Source: Microbulbifer sp. MKSA007 (GTDB taxonomy: Bacteria; Pseudomonadota; Gammaproteobacteria; Pseudomonadales; Cellvibrionaceae). Taken from it: a DNA stretch of 64,000 nucleotides. Below, one piece after another: positions 52,203 to 61,264 of the stretch. Below the pieces are notes generated by a model. The model did not search any database. It saw only the letters and a list, made by a program, of their open reading frames with translations, and was not told the origin of the DNA. How positions within the stretch are numbered: position 1 is the stretch's first letter; the number at the start of each line of letters is the position of its first letter. The translations under genes were made by a program, and so were the position numbers. The stretch lies in NCBI GenBank assembly GCA_032615215.1, contig CP128433.1, forward strand, positions 1,943,501-2,007,500, given 5' to 3'.

Positions 52203-53741
52203 TTAGATCGCGTAGACCACGCAAATCAAAGCAACAATACTCAGTACGATGGTGTAGGGCAGAGCCATGATCACCATGCGGCCATAAGATAGGCGTATGA
52301 GAGGTGCCAGGGCCGATGTCAGCAGGAACAAAAATGCAGCTTGTCCATTGGGAGTGGCAACGCTGGGTAGGTTGGTTCCGGTATTGATGGCAATGGCCAG
52401 CTTGTCAAAATGTTCTCGGGTAATGTCGCCTGCAGTGAGGGCAGCTTTAACTTCGTTAATATAAACCGTTGCCACAAAAACATTGTCGCTAATCATCGAC
52501 AAGATACCGTTTGCCATGAATAGCAATCCTGGCTGCTGTTCGGGCTTTTGTGCGAGAACGAAGTTGGTTACAGGCTCGAATAGGTGTTGCTGGTGAATCA
52601 CTGCAACAATTGCAAAGAAAACCACGAGCAGTGCAGTAAATGGCAGTGCCTCTTCAAACGCGTGGCCGATTCTAGCTTCTTGAACAACGCCGTTAAACGA
52701 GGTCAGAAGTACAATAATCATCAGGCCAATGATACCGACTTCGGCAACATGAAATGCCAGGGCAAAAACCAGAACCACAGCGACAATGCCCTGAATCCAC
52801 AGCTCGGCAACCTGAGCCGAGGTGCGCTTCTTTTCTTCCTCTTTGGAAAAATTAACCAGTACCTCACGTACGGCGCTAGGGAGCTGGGCTCCATAGCCAA
52901 ACATTTTAATTTTCTCTAAAAAGAAACAAGTAACTAGGCCGGCAAAGAATGTTGGAATGGTTACTGGGGCCATCTGCAGGAAAAACTGTACAAATTCCCA
53001 CCCGGCTTTCTCAGCGATCAGTAGGTTTTGCGGTTCTCCAACCAAGGTGCAAACACCACCGAGAGCAGTGCCTACGGCGCCATGCATGATCAGGCTGCGA
53101 AGGTAGGCTCGAAACTGGTCCAAGTCTTCGCGGTGATACTCCACGACATGCTCATCGTTGGAGTGGTCGTGGTCGTTGTGGTGGTGTGGCTGCTGGGAGG
53201 CGACCCGGTGATAGACTGAGTAAAAGCCTACGGCAACCGCAATCAGAACAGCAGTTACGGTCAAGGCATCTAAGAATGCTGACAGTACTGCAGATACAGC
53301 ACAGAAAAGTAGTGACAGCAGAGATTTTGAATTCACATTAATCAAAATTTTAGTGAATACAAATAGAAGCAGGCTCTTCATGAAGTAAATGCCGGCCACC
53401 ATAAACATTAGCAGCAGAATAACTTCGATATTCTCAACTACCTCGTGGTAGACGGCATCGGTGCTTGTCATACCCATCAATACGGCTTCAATTGCGAGTA
53501 GTCCGCCGGGTTGAAGTGGGTAACACTTCAGGGCCATCGCCAGGGTAAAAATGAATTCACCAATAAGGACCCAGCCTGTTACAAAAGGCCCCGATACATA
53601 CAGTATTAATGGGTTGAGAAGCAAAAAGGCGGCTATGGTCAATTTGTACCAGTCAGGCGCTTCGCCGAGAAAATTTTCGGCAAAGGCGCGACCAAATCCG
53701 CCGCCGGATGCCGCAATGGTGTTGTTGTAAGTGTTCATCAT
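52203..53741 (-). CDS. nhaB: Sodium/proton antiporter NhaB
   Basis: Inner-membrane electrogenic Na+/H+ antiporter of 512 aa with about a dozen hydrophobic segments. It follows the NhaB family from end to end (FLGEAPDWYKLTIAAFLLLNP; LGGVCTLVGEPQNLLIAEKAGW; MISDNVFVATVYINEVK; INTGTNLPSVATPNGQAAFLFLLTSALAPLIRLSYGRMV). A cytoplasmic loop near residue 185 is His/Asp-rich (PHHHNDHDHSNDEH). AAGGAAG before the ATG at 53741 supports the start. It helps keep Na+ low and pH stable, in line with a saline habitat. Confidence 0.95.
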   Translation of the reverse strand: MMNTYNNTIAASGGGFGRAFAENFLGEAPDWYKLTIAAFLLLNPLILYVSGPFVTGWVLIGEFIFTLAMALKCYPLQPGGLLAIEAVLMGMTSTDAVYHEVVENIEVILLLMFMVAGIYFMKSLLLFVFTKILINVNSKSLLSLLFCAVSAVLSAFLDALTVTAVLIAVAVGFYSVYHRVASQQPHHHNDHDHSNDEHVVEYHREDLDQFRAYLRSLIMHGAVGTALGGVCTLVGEPQNLLIAEKAGWEFVQFFLQMAPVTIPTFFAGLVTCFFLEKIKMFGYGAQLPSAVREVLVNFSKEEEKKRTSAQVAELWIQGIVAVVLVFALAFHVAEVGIIGLMIIVLLTSFNGVVQEARIGHAFEEALPFTALLVVFFAIVAVIHQQHLFEPVTNFVLAQKPEQQPGLLFMANGILSMISDNVFVATVYINEVKAALTAGDITREHFDKLAIAINTGTNLPSVATPNGQAAFLFLLTSALAPLIRLSYGRMVIMALPYTIVLSIVALICVVYAI

Positions 53742-54119
53742 TTACTTCCTTGGTTAACCCATTGGTGTGGGTCAAAATGGAATCTTTGGGAATCGGCGGT
53801 GTATGCGAAATAGATACCTGAGCTCAATTATCGCTGCGTGCTTCCCCGGGTTTATTGTGCACAGATTGATTGGTTTTTGTTCTTTAACACAAAAAAATGT
53901 ACAGCTTTAAACTTGAAAGTAGCAAACGCTACTGGGTTTTCCGGAAAATTCAAGTAATTTAGGGGCTTCAGCCCCGCCGCCAGGTTATTTGTCGATTATT
54001 CGGTGGAAATTGTTTGGCGAAAGGTGGACTCTTTTATTTATTGGGGTAAATTGCCCTTAATGAGGCCAGAATCATCCTGATCTGGTTGTTTTTTGTTCGA
54101 TTATAGGAAGAATGCAGCG
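53742..54119. other. Intergenic stretch between nhaB and fimL
   Basis: 378 bases with no credible gene. It holds the divergent promoters of nhaB and fimL, but no convincing hexamer pair or palindrome stands out. Confidence 0.5.
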
Positions 54120-55826
54120 GTGCAGCCAAAGACTGAATTGCGCAAGATCAATATCACTTCTGTCAATGTAGTGAAGGATGAGCTGGTAGCTACCATCGAT
54201 AATGCCGCCTCACACTTGGATAAATTTGCCGCGGATACTTCCCAAAAGCAGGCTCTCGAACAGAGTTTGGCTGCACTCAGGCAGGTTAGTGGAGTATTGC
54301 AGATGGTGCAGCTCCAGGCAGCTGAGCTCCTCGCCCAAGAGAAAATCAAAGCGCTTACAGAGGTGTTAGAGGAGAGACAGAGCGCCTCAGAAGAACTGAT
54401 GGAAGCGCTGGGCACAGGTTTTTACGTAATGGGACGCTACTTGGATTTTGTCCAAAGTCGTGCCATTGCCCGTCCAGAATTGCTGATTCCCTATATCAAT
54501 AATTTGCGTGCGGCCCGGTCTCAGCCCCCTGTGCCGGAAAGTCATTTTTTCCGTTGTAACTTGGAGGGGGCTGTGCCTGGTGCAGGGGCTTCTGCGGTAA
54601 TGTCGGAAGACTTGAATAGTTTTGTTCGCCGATTCCGCCATATGTACCAGGTTGGTTTGTTGGCTCTGTTGCGAGGTAAACCTCGGGGCCCAGCGTACAC
54701 GATGATGTCTCGCGCCCTTGAGAGAATCGCAAGCATCACCATGGGGCGCCCAAATGGGCGTTTATGGGTGGTAGCAGGGGCGGCACTTGCAGGCATGGCC
54801 TCCCAGGAAATGCGCATCAGTCGATCCCGGGTGATGGTTTTCAGTATGTTTGATCGCTGGCTGCGAGCATTACAAAAAGAGTGTGATACAGCTTTAGATC
54901 AGCCTGCGCCACCGATTTTGCTGAAAGAGTGCCTCTATTGGCTGACTCTTTCCAAGCCCGAGGGCTTTGGTGGCAAGTTGCTGGAGGCCTTCTCCGCAGA
55001 GCCTCTTGATTACAGCGAAGAGGAATTAGAGCGGGAGCGAGCCACCCTTGGAGGCCCCGGCGCCACGGCAATTACCGCAGTTGCTAACGCCTTAGAGGAG
55101 GAGTTGTCCGGTGTGCGCCGGATGTTGGATGACGCTGAGTTAATTGGTACTACTACCTTGGATGCAGAAGATGGCCTCGCTTCTTCTCTACAGAGAGTGG
55201 CCGGTACCTTGCAGATGCTCAATTTTAAGCGGGTTGGAGAGAGTCTGCGCAGCGCGGTTGCGGAATACCAGAGTGCCTCCGGCGCGGGTGGTTCCATAGC
55301 GGACAGCGCACTGCAAAAACTGACAGGCCAGGTGTTGATGGTCGATAGCACGGTAAGAGCGCTCAAGCAGAGTACTTCTATTGATCTGGATGAATACGGT
55401 CATGCGGATATTGCCTTTGAGCACAGCCAGCTGGCGGAAGCGGAAGTGGCTGTACTTAAAGAGGCTGAAGCCGGTTTGGCGTTGATTAAGAGAGCGCTGG
55501 CGGCCTATGCAGAGTCCGACTTTGATCATGGCCATATTCGCAATGTTTCCACTACTTTGAACTCAGTGCGCGGAGGCTTGATCGTTCTCAACTTAAGTAG
55601 AGCGGCGGCCGTAGTTGAAGGTTTGCTGAACTTTGTTGAAACTGTTATCGACCGTCATGATGCCGGCCCTGAAGTAGAGCAATCTTTACATATTTTTGCC
55701 GATGCGATTATCAGCCTTGAGTACTACCTGGGAGAGGTAAAGCTGCATAGGCAAGCAGATATTCAATCCCTCAGTCTCGCTATCGAAAGCTTGACTGCTC
55801 TGGGTTATCCCGTTGAGGCCGCATAA
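54120..55826 (+). CDS. fimL: FimL-like type IV pilus/twitching regulator (~568 aa)
   Basis: A large, mostly helical soluble protein without motifs of a catalytic domain. Internal patterns such as ASHLDKFAADTSQKQALEQSLAALRQVSGVLQMVQLQAA and LASSLQRVAGTLQMLNFKRVGESL resemble the degenerate Hpt-like repeats of the ChpA N-terminus, which is what FimL is in Pseudomonas. The neighbourhood (nhaB upstream, nudC directly downstream) is the fimL locus of Pseudomonas. FimL promotes twitching motility through cAMP signalling there. I chose the GTG at 54120 because AGGAAG precedes it; the TTG at 54093 lacks a ribosome site. No pilus genes are in this window. Confidence 0.8.
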   Translation: MQPKTELRKINITSVNVVKDELVATIDNAASHLDKFAADTSQKQALEQSLAALRQVSGVLQMVQLQAAELLAQEKIKALTEVLEERQSASEELMEALGTGFYVMGRYLDFVQSRAIARPELLIPYINNLRAARSQPPVPESHFFRCNLEGAVPGAGASAVMSEDLNSFVRRFRHMYQVGLLALLRGKPRGPAYTMMSRALERIASITMGRPNGRLWVVAGAALAGMASQEMRISRSRVMVFSMFDRWLRALQKECDTALDQPAPPILLKECLYWLTLSKPEGFGGKLLEAFSAEPLDYSEEELERERATLGGPGATAITAVANALEEELSGVRRMLDDAELIGTTTLDAEDGLASSLQRVAGTLQMLNFKRVGESLRSAVAEYQSASGAGGSIADSALQKLTGQVLMVDSTVRALKQSTSIDLDEYGHADIAFEHSQLAEAEVAVLKEAEAGLALIKRALAAYAESDFDHGHIRNVSTTLNSVRGGLIVLNLSRAAAVVEGLLNFVETVIDRHDAGPEVEQSLHIFADAIISLEYYLGEVKLHRQADIQSLSLAIESLTALGYPVEAA

Positions 55827-55840
55827 TTAAGGAGGTCTCC

Positions 55841-56656
55841 TTGGTAGATACGTTTGTCCCAGCAGGTAATGTGTGGGCAGTACCGGAATTTTCCCAGCAT
55901 ATCCTGATTGCTGATGGGCTGATTCTCTGCCGAGGAGATTTTTTCCTCCACGACGCCCAGGTATTGGTAGCAGAGGCTGTTCAATCCAGCCACTATTTGG
56001 GAGAGCTAAGTGGGCGGGCGTGTGGTGTCCACGTTTTGTCTCGCCAGGTTGAAATTGCCGGCTATGAATGGCGAAACCTGCGCAGCCTGCTGACTTTGGT
56101 TGAGGAGCCGATGTTTGCATTGGCTGGGCGGGCGCTACAGATTTCCCATTGGGATAGCCAACATCGATTTTGCGGTCGTTGTGGCACTCCCACCATCTAT
56201 CACTCTAATGATCGCGCTCGCACCTGCCCGGCTTGTGATCTTACTGTCTACCCCAGAATCTCCCCCTGTGTAATTATGCTTGTTACACGGGGAGATGAGT
56301 GTCTCTTAGCTCGTCATGCCTCGCGTCGAAATGCAACTTATACGGCCCTCGCTGGGTTTATAGAGCCCGGTGAGAGTGCAGAACAAGCGCTGGTGCGTGA
56401 AGTCTATGAGGAAGTGGGGCTCAAAGTGGGTGCCCTGGAGTATGTGGGGAGCCAATCCTGGCCTTTTCCCGGGCAGTTGATGATCGGGTATTTGGCGGAG
56501 TGGCAAGGTGGGGGATTGTGCTTGGACCCCAATGAGATAGAAGAGGCAAACTGGTTCCACTACAGTTCATTGCCAGCTATACCGCCCATACAAACCCTGT
56601 CCGGCCGCTTGATCCACACTTTTGTCGAAAAGGCTGCAGCGAAGAACCGCCCGTAA
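55841..56656 (+). CDS. nudC: NAD(+) diphosphatase / RNA decapping Nudix enzyme NudC
   Basis: Nudix hydrolase of 271 aa acting on NADH and NAD-capped RNA. A zinc ribbon (FCGRCGTP...CPACD, residues ~108-130) precedes the Nudix box GFIEPGESAEQALVREVYEEVGL. The NADH-pyrophosphatase motif after it reads SQSWPFPGQLM, where the usual form is SQPWPFPxSLM, so two positions vary. It starts at a TTG with an excellent AAGGAGG 6 bp upstream, and follows fimL by 14 bp, probably in one operon. Confidence 0.92.
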   Translation: MVDTFVPAGNVWAVPEFSQHILIADGLILCRGDFFLHDAQVLVAEAVQSSHYLGELSGRACGVHVLSRQVEIAGYEWRNLRSLLTLVEEPMFALAGRALQISHWDSQHRFCGRCGTPTIYHSNDRARTCPACDLTVYPRISPCVIMLVTRGDECLLARHASRRNATYTALAGFIEPGESAEQALVREVYEEVGLKVGALEYVGSQSWPFPGQLMIGYLAEWQGGGLCLDPNEIEEANWFHYSSLPAIPPIQTLSGRLIHTFVEKAAAKNRP

Positions 56657-56701
56657 GGTTGGTTTAAAGATGTTGCGCAGTATCAGGGAGTAGAAATCAT
56701 A

Positions 56702-57349
56702 ATGTATATAGCGATTACCTTTATTATTGCCATCCTGGCGTTGTTGTTTGTGTTTTGGGGGGCGCGAGTCCTGCTATCAGGAAATTGGTTCCTGGGGTTT
56801 ATACGTGGCTCCGCCGGTCTTTTTCTTTTTGCAACTGCCCTTTGGATTGTTCTGATTGCTGCAGATGTTTACAGCTATAGAAACCTGGCTGAAGAGCACA
56901 GTGTTGGTATTGTTTCGTTTCGTAAAATTGCCGAGCAGCAATTTGAAGTCAAGTTTTCTGATGCGGATGGTATAGCGCAAAAGTTTGAATTGCTTGGGGA
57001 TCAGTGGCAGTTGGATGCCCGAATGCTCAAGTGGCAGGGTCCATTAGCCCGCTGGGGAATTAAGCCTGCTTATCGTCTGGACAGGTTGAGTGGTCGCTAT
57101 CTCACGCTACAGGATGAGCGAGCTCGCGAGCGTTCTGTCCATGAAATAGAGGGGGCGAACTATGGCGTGGATGTCTGGCAGTTTGTACGCGGTGTTGATC
57201 GCAAGTTGCCCTTTGTTGATGCGGTATATGGCAGTGCCACATTTCTACCTATGGAGGACGGTGCGGTTTACGAGGTGCGTATTAGCCACAGCGGTTTGTT
57301 GGCTCGCCCCCTTAATCAGCGAGCAACTTCCGCCCTGGAAGGTTGGTAG
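56702..57349 (+). CDS. Hypothetical membrane protein with two N-terminal TM segments (215 aa)
   Basis: Two hydrophobic segments (ITFIIAILALLFVFWGARVLL and FIRGSAGLFLFATALWIVLIAADVY, residues ~5-62) anchor a soluble domain of ~150 residues (IVSFRKIAEQQFEVKFSDADG; LDARMLKWQGPLARWGIKPAYRLDRLSGRY). A similar protein of unknown function follows nudC in Pseudomonas, so it belongs to the conserved block. No enzyme motif is visible. It may act with the membrane peptidase SohB downstream, but that is only suggested by order. Confidence 0.75.
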   Translation: MYIAITFIIAILALLFVFWGARVLLSGNWFLGFIRGSAGLFLFATALWIVLIAADVYSYRNLAEEHSVGIVSFRKIAEQQFEVKFSDADGIAQKFELLGDQWQLDARMLKWQGPLARWGIKPAYRLDRLSGRYLTLQDERARERSVHEIEGANYGVDVWQFVRGVDRKLPFVDAVYGSATFLPMEDGAVYEVRISHSGLLARPLNQRATSALEGW

Positions 57350-57400
57350 TAAAATACTGAAGCTAAATAAAAATTAGTTAAGACGGAAAATGGAGTCTAA

Positions 57401-58545
57401 GTGGAATTTTTAATTGAATACGGCCTTTTTCTAGCCAAAATTGTTACGGTTGTCGTGGCCTTAATGGTGTTGATAGGTTTTATTTTTGCAAATCGAGAGC
57501 AGCTGAAAGAGCGTGTTCAGGGGCATATCACAGTTACACATTTGAATGATCGCTATGAGCAGTTTAAAGAAACACTGCTTGAAGCTGTGATGGATAAGCA
57601 CGAATTCGCCCGTCGTAAAAAGCAAATGGCGAAAGAAAAGAAGACTCAGGAAAAAGCCCTGGCTAAAAAACATAAAGCTGAGAGCAAAAAGCAGCCTGAA
57701 AAAAGTGCTGCTACTTCTTCCGACGTTGCTAAAGAGGAAGGAGAGCATGAGTCCAAGGGTATAAAAGGGAGTTGGTCTCCGAGCGCAAGCGTGTCTTTGT
57801 TTTGCAATTTAATGGGGATATCAAAGCGAGTGCGCTTTCCCATTTGCGTGAAGAGGTGACGGCCATTCTTCAAGTGGCAGAGTCCGGAGATGAAGTTCTC
57901 CTTTGTCTTGAAAGCCCTGGGGGCATGGTGGCGAACTATGGTTTGGCCGCCAGCCAGTTAACCAGGATTCGCAGTGCAGGTATCCATTTGACTATTGCGG
58001 TCGATAAAGTGGCTGCCAGTGGGGGCTATATGATGGCCTGTGTTGCAGACCGTATCCTGGCAGCACCCTTTGCGATGTTGGGTTCTATTGGTGTTTTAGC
58101 TCAGATGCCGAATTTTAACCGCTTGCTGAAGCGCAATGATATCGATTACGAACTGTTTACTGCGGGCCAGTACAAGCGCACTGTGACCATGTTTGGTGAA
58201 AATACTGAGGAAGGTAAACAGAAGTTCCAAGAAGATTTAGATGAGATCCATATTCTGTTTCAGCACTTTGTCGGGGAGTACCGTCAAAAACTCGACGTCG
58301 ACAAAGTTGCCACGGGCGAGGTTTGGTTCGGGCAAAAAGCCCTATCCTTGGGACTGGTCGATGAGCTGAAAACGTCAGATGAGTACTTGACCAGTTGTGC
58401 TAAGGACTGCGACTTATATCAGGTGGAATTCAAAGAACGGAAAAATATAGCTAAGAAAATAGGGCTGGCGGCAGAAGCCGGTGTGGAATCGGCGGTCACT
58501 CGTCTCTTTTCACGGCTGGCAGCTCTGCGTCATCAGGCGCAATAG
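57401..58545 (+). CDS. sohB: Membrane peptidase SohB (S49 family), frameshifted in this sequence
   Basis: Signal-peptide-peptidase-like serine protease. The first frame (GTG 57401, GGAG 6 bp upstream) gives a membrane anchor (GLFLAKIVTVVVALMVLIGFIFA), a Lys/Glu-rich stretch, and stops at 57859. A single base added at 57763-57769 (AAAAGGG) joins it to KRELVSERKRVFVLQFNGDIKASAL and the S49 domain: LESPGGMVANYG, VAASGGYMMACVADRI with the catalytic Ser, and GQYKRTVTMFGENTEEGK with the catalytic Lys. The merged length is ~381 aa. All catalytic residues lie downstream of the break. Confidence 0.9.
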
Positions 58546-58585
58546 TTGTAACGTTACAGGTTGATAGTGCTGCGGGATATACCCC

Positions 58586-59599
58586 ATGGAAATAGATAGG
58601 GATGAAAAATTTCGGGCAATTCAGGTTGCCGAAGTAGCTTCGGGAAAATTTGACCAGTCTGTTGTTGAGCGTCAGCTTTCTGAGCTTCCCGATAACCCCT
58701 TGCTGTTGGCCGTAAGTTATTCATCCTTGAATTTCAAAGATTCTTTATCTGCGTTTGGCAATCGTGGGATTACTAATGCCTACCCCCATACCCCGGGTAT
58801 TGATGCGGTGGGCAAAGTGCTGTTCGATCGGAGCAAGACGTTTCAACCGGGTGCCGAATTATTGGTCAATGGCTACGATTTGGGCATGAATACTTCTGGT
58901 GGACTTGCAGAGCGTATTGCCGTTCCTCCGCAATGGGCCTTGCCAGTCCCCGAGGGCCTAACAGCTTGGGAGTCTATGGCACTGGGTACGGCGGGTTTTA
59001 CCGCCGCGCTTTGTGTGGAAAAGCTCCTGGAGTCCGGCGCATCTCCTGAGGATGGAGAGATTCTGGTAACAGGTTCAACCGGGGGCGTCGGCTCTGTTGC
59101 CGTCGCCTTGCTGGCGAAGCTAGGCTTTCGTGTCGCAGCAGTGACGGGAAAGTTGGAGTCTGCTGATTATTTGGCGAGATTGGGCGCATGGAAGGTTCTC
59201 GACCGGGATACGCTGGCCCCTTTTGCCAATAAAGCGATGGCCAAGCCATTGTGGGCTTGGGCTGTAGATACTGTGGGCGGGGAAACGCTTTTTAATGTCA
59301 TTAAATCCCTGCGCTACGGCGGCGGAGTGGCTGCTTGTGGTATGGCTTCAGGTGCTCAATTTCACGCCAATGTATTTCCATTTATCTTGCGCGGTATTAG
59401 TTTGTTGGGTGTGGATAGCGCTGTTTTGCCAATAGAAAAGAAGGCAGAAGTATGGAAGCGGTTGGCCAGTGAGTGGTATATCGGCGATAAGCTCGACAGT
59501 ATTGCAGAGAATATTAGCCTTGATCAAGCTCCAGAGTTTCTTGCGCGCTTAAATAGAGGGCATGGAATAGGTCGTTACGTTGTAGATATGGCTCTCTAA
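58586..59599 (+). CDS. MDR-family NADPH-dependent reductase, YhdH/AcuI type
   Basis: Zinc-independent medium-chain dehydrogenase/reductase of 337 aa. The family markers are YSSLNFKDSLSAFGN near residue 46, PGIDAVGKV near 70, and the NADPH-binding loop GSTGGVGSVAVALLAKLGF near 162. YhdH/AcuI enzymes reduce acrylyl-CoA; specificity here is a prediction. Acryloyl-CoA arises in DMSP breakdown, which would suit a marine organism, but no other DMSP genes are present. The ATG at 58586 lacks a strong ribosome site. Confidence 0.88.
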   Translation: MEIDRDEKFRAIQVAEVASGKFDQSVVERQLSELPDNPLLLAVSYSSLNFKDSLSAFGNRGITNAYPHTPGIDAVGKVLFDRSKTFQPGAELLVNGYDLGMNTSGGLAERIAVPPQWALPVPEGLTAWESMALGTAGFTAALCVEKLLESGASPEDGEILVTGSTGGVGSVAVALLAKLGFRVAAVTGKLESADYLARLGAWKVLDRDTLAPFANKAMAKPLWAWAVDTVGGETLFNVIKSLRYGGGVAACGMASGAQFHANVFPFILRGISLLGVDSAVLPIEKKAEVWKRLASEWYIGDKLDSIAENISLDQAPEFLARLNRGHGIGRYVVDMAL

Positions 59600-59758
59600 T
59601 AGATCTATCGATTTAGAATAATAAGTACACTTAAAAGATTCTATTTATCTTACCAAATATCCCCGGCAACTCTGAATCTGAGTTGTATATGGGCTTTTTT
59701 CTCAATAGCCTTTAAGCGGACTCTGTTGTTTGCGGGCTTGTTGTATTGGAAGAAAACT

Positions 59759-61018
59759 TTGTCGACAAGTAACAGTGAAAGTAACAAACCTGGCCAGCGT
59801 AATGCTCTGGTTCTCTCTGGGGGGGGCGCGTGCTGCCTATCAAGCGGGCGTTTTAAGGGCGCTTGCGGAACTGGTTCCAGAAGATAATCCTCGGCCCTTT
59901 CAAATAATCTGCGGCACCTCTGCAGGAGCTATGAACGCGATGCTTCTCGCCTCTCATACAGGTACCTTTAAAGAAGCTGTCGACAGAATGTGCTCTGTTT
60001 GGTTGCAGCTTAGTGTTGAGCAGGTTTATCGCACCAGTTGGCGTAGTTTACTTGGAAACCTGTTTTCTATCAGTCGTTCGCTCTTGAACCAAGGTGTGGG
60101 TAGACAAAAACCTTTGGCACTCCTGGATAACAGTCCGCTGCGCAGCTTGGTTGAGCGCGAGATAAACTTTGACAATATTCAAAAAAATATTTCGGCTGGG
60201 CATTTGCATGCCACAAGTGTTAATGCGCTTTCTTATAGTGAAGGGCAGTCCGTCAGCTTTTTTCAGGGGGCGGAGAATGTTAAAGGATGGCAGCGGTTTC
60301 GTCGCTTTGGAGTGCCCACTCAATTAACCTCGGACCACCTGTTGGCGTCAGCAGCAATTCCTGCCATTTTCCCGGCGGTCAAATTGGATGGAGTTTATTT
60401 TTGCGATGGTGCCATTCGTCTGATGGCCCCGATTAGTCCGGCACTGCATCTCGGTGCCAAGCGTGTCTTTGTGGTGGGTGTGTCGGACAACCGTTCTCCA
60501 GCCCATTGGGGGAGTCGCAACAGTCCTGCGCAGATGGAGTCCCCTTCGATGGCGCAAATAGCTGCTCAGTTATTCAATGCCGCATTTATCGATAGCTTGG
60601 AGGCAGACTTGGAGCATCTGGATCGAGTAAATATGTTACTTGACTATGTGGATCCAACAGATCATTCGGATTTGAAATTGTTGCGTTCGGTAGAGTCGGT
60701 TGTTATTGAGCCCTCGCAGAGTTTAGGGCGTCTTAGTGGCAGAAAACTTGGTCACCTCCCTCGGCGCTACGCTGGTTATTCCGCTCTACGGGTGCGACCA
60801 ATCCCGGTGGCGGTGTTTCTGCAGCCAGTTATCTATTATTTGAAAGACCATATATCGAAGAACTTATCGATCTCGGCTATCAGGATGCCATGTGGGAAAA
60901 AGATAAATTGCGCAGTTTTCTGCAGCCGGAGCCGGAGGGTATAACTGAGCGCAAGGGGCTATTTGGGATTCGCAGTAAATCTCAAGAAGAGGCTTCTCAC
61001 GGTAATTCTGAACACTAA
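59759..61018 (+). CDS. Patatin-like phospholipase, frameshifted twice in this sequence
   Basis: Ser-Asp dyad lipid acyl hydrolase. Three frames must be joined. From the TTG at 59759 (GGAAG 6 bp upstream) the frame reads SNKPGQRNALVLSGG; the G8 run at 59819-59826 then needs two more bases to give GGGARAAYQAGVLRAL, the oxyanion loop. The middle frame holds GTSAGAM (nucleophilic Ser) and YFCDGAIRLMAPI (Asp of the dyad). A third frame, reached by adding one G at 60790-60792, gives ALRGATNPGGGVSAASYLLFERPYIEELIDLGYQDAM to the stop at 61018. The merged length is ~421 aa. It should act on phospholipid or lysophospholipid in the cytoplasm. Confidence 0.83.
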
Positions 61019-61092
61019 CTTTAGTTTCTGTGCCCCTCATTGGCGTGACTACCGCCTTTCATCTCAGTGAATATTTTTGCATGAAGTTTCTA

Positions 61093-61143
61093 AAGGGCGT
61101 TAAACGCCCTTAAATTCAATATTGTTCCGCCAAGACGGCGGAA
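61093..61143 (+). terminator. Two tandem hairpins after the patatin gene
   Basis: AAGGGCG-TTAAA-CGCCCTT (61093-61111) and TTCCGCC-AAGAC-GGCGGAA (61125-61143) follow the patatin gene. T-runs are short, so termination strength is uncertain. Confidence 0.45.
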
Positions 61144-61264
61144 GCCTTTAGCATTTATTTTCGCGCTTTCTTATGGTTGTCTCGGACTGTGTGTGCTCTC
61201 ACTCATCCGAACAAGTAGCTTCTATATTTAATAGTGATGTCAATGCTGTCGGGTATTATTCAAG

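Noticed and set aside
53135..53200. His-rich loop of NhaB as a novel metal sensor
   Set aside because: As far as I recall, Pseudomonas NhaB proteins carry a similar His/Asp-rich loop, so it is probably a family feature.
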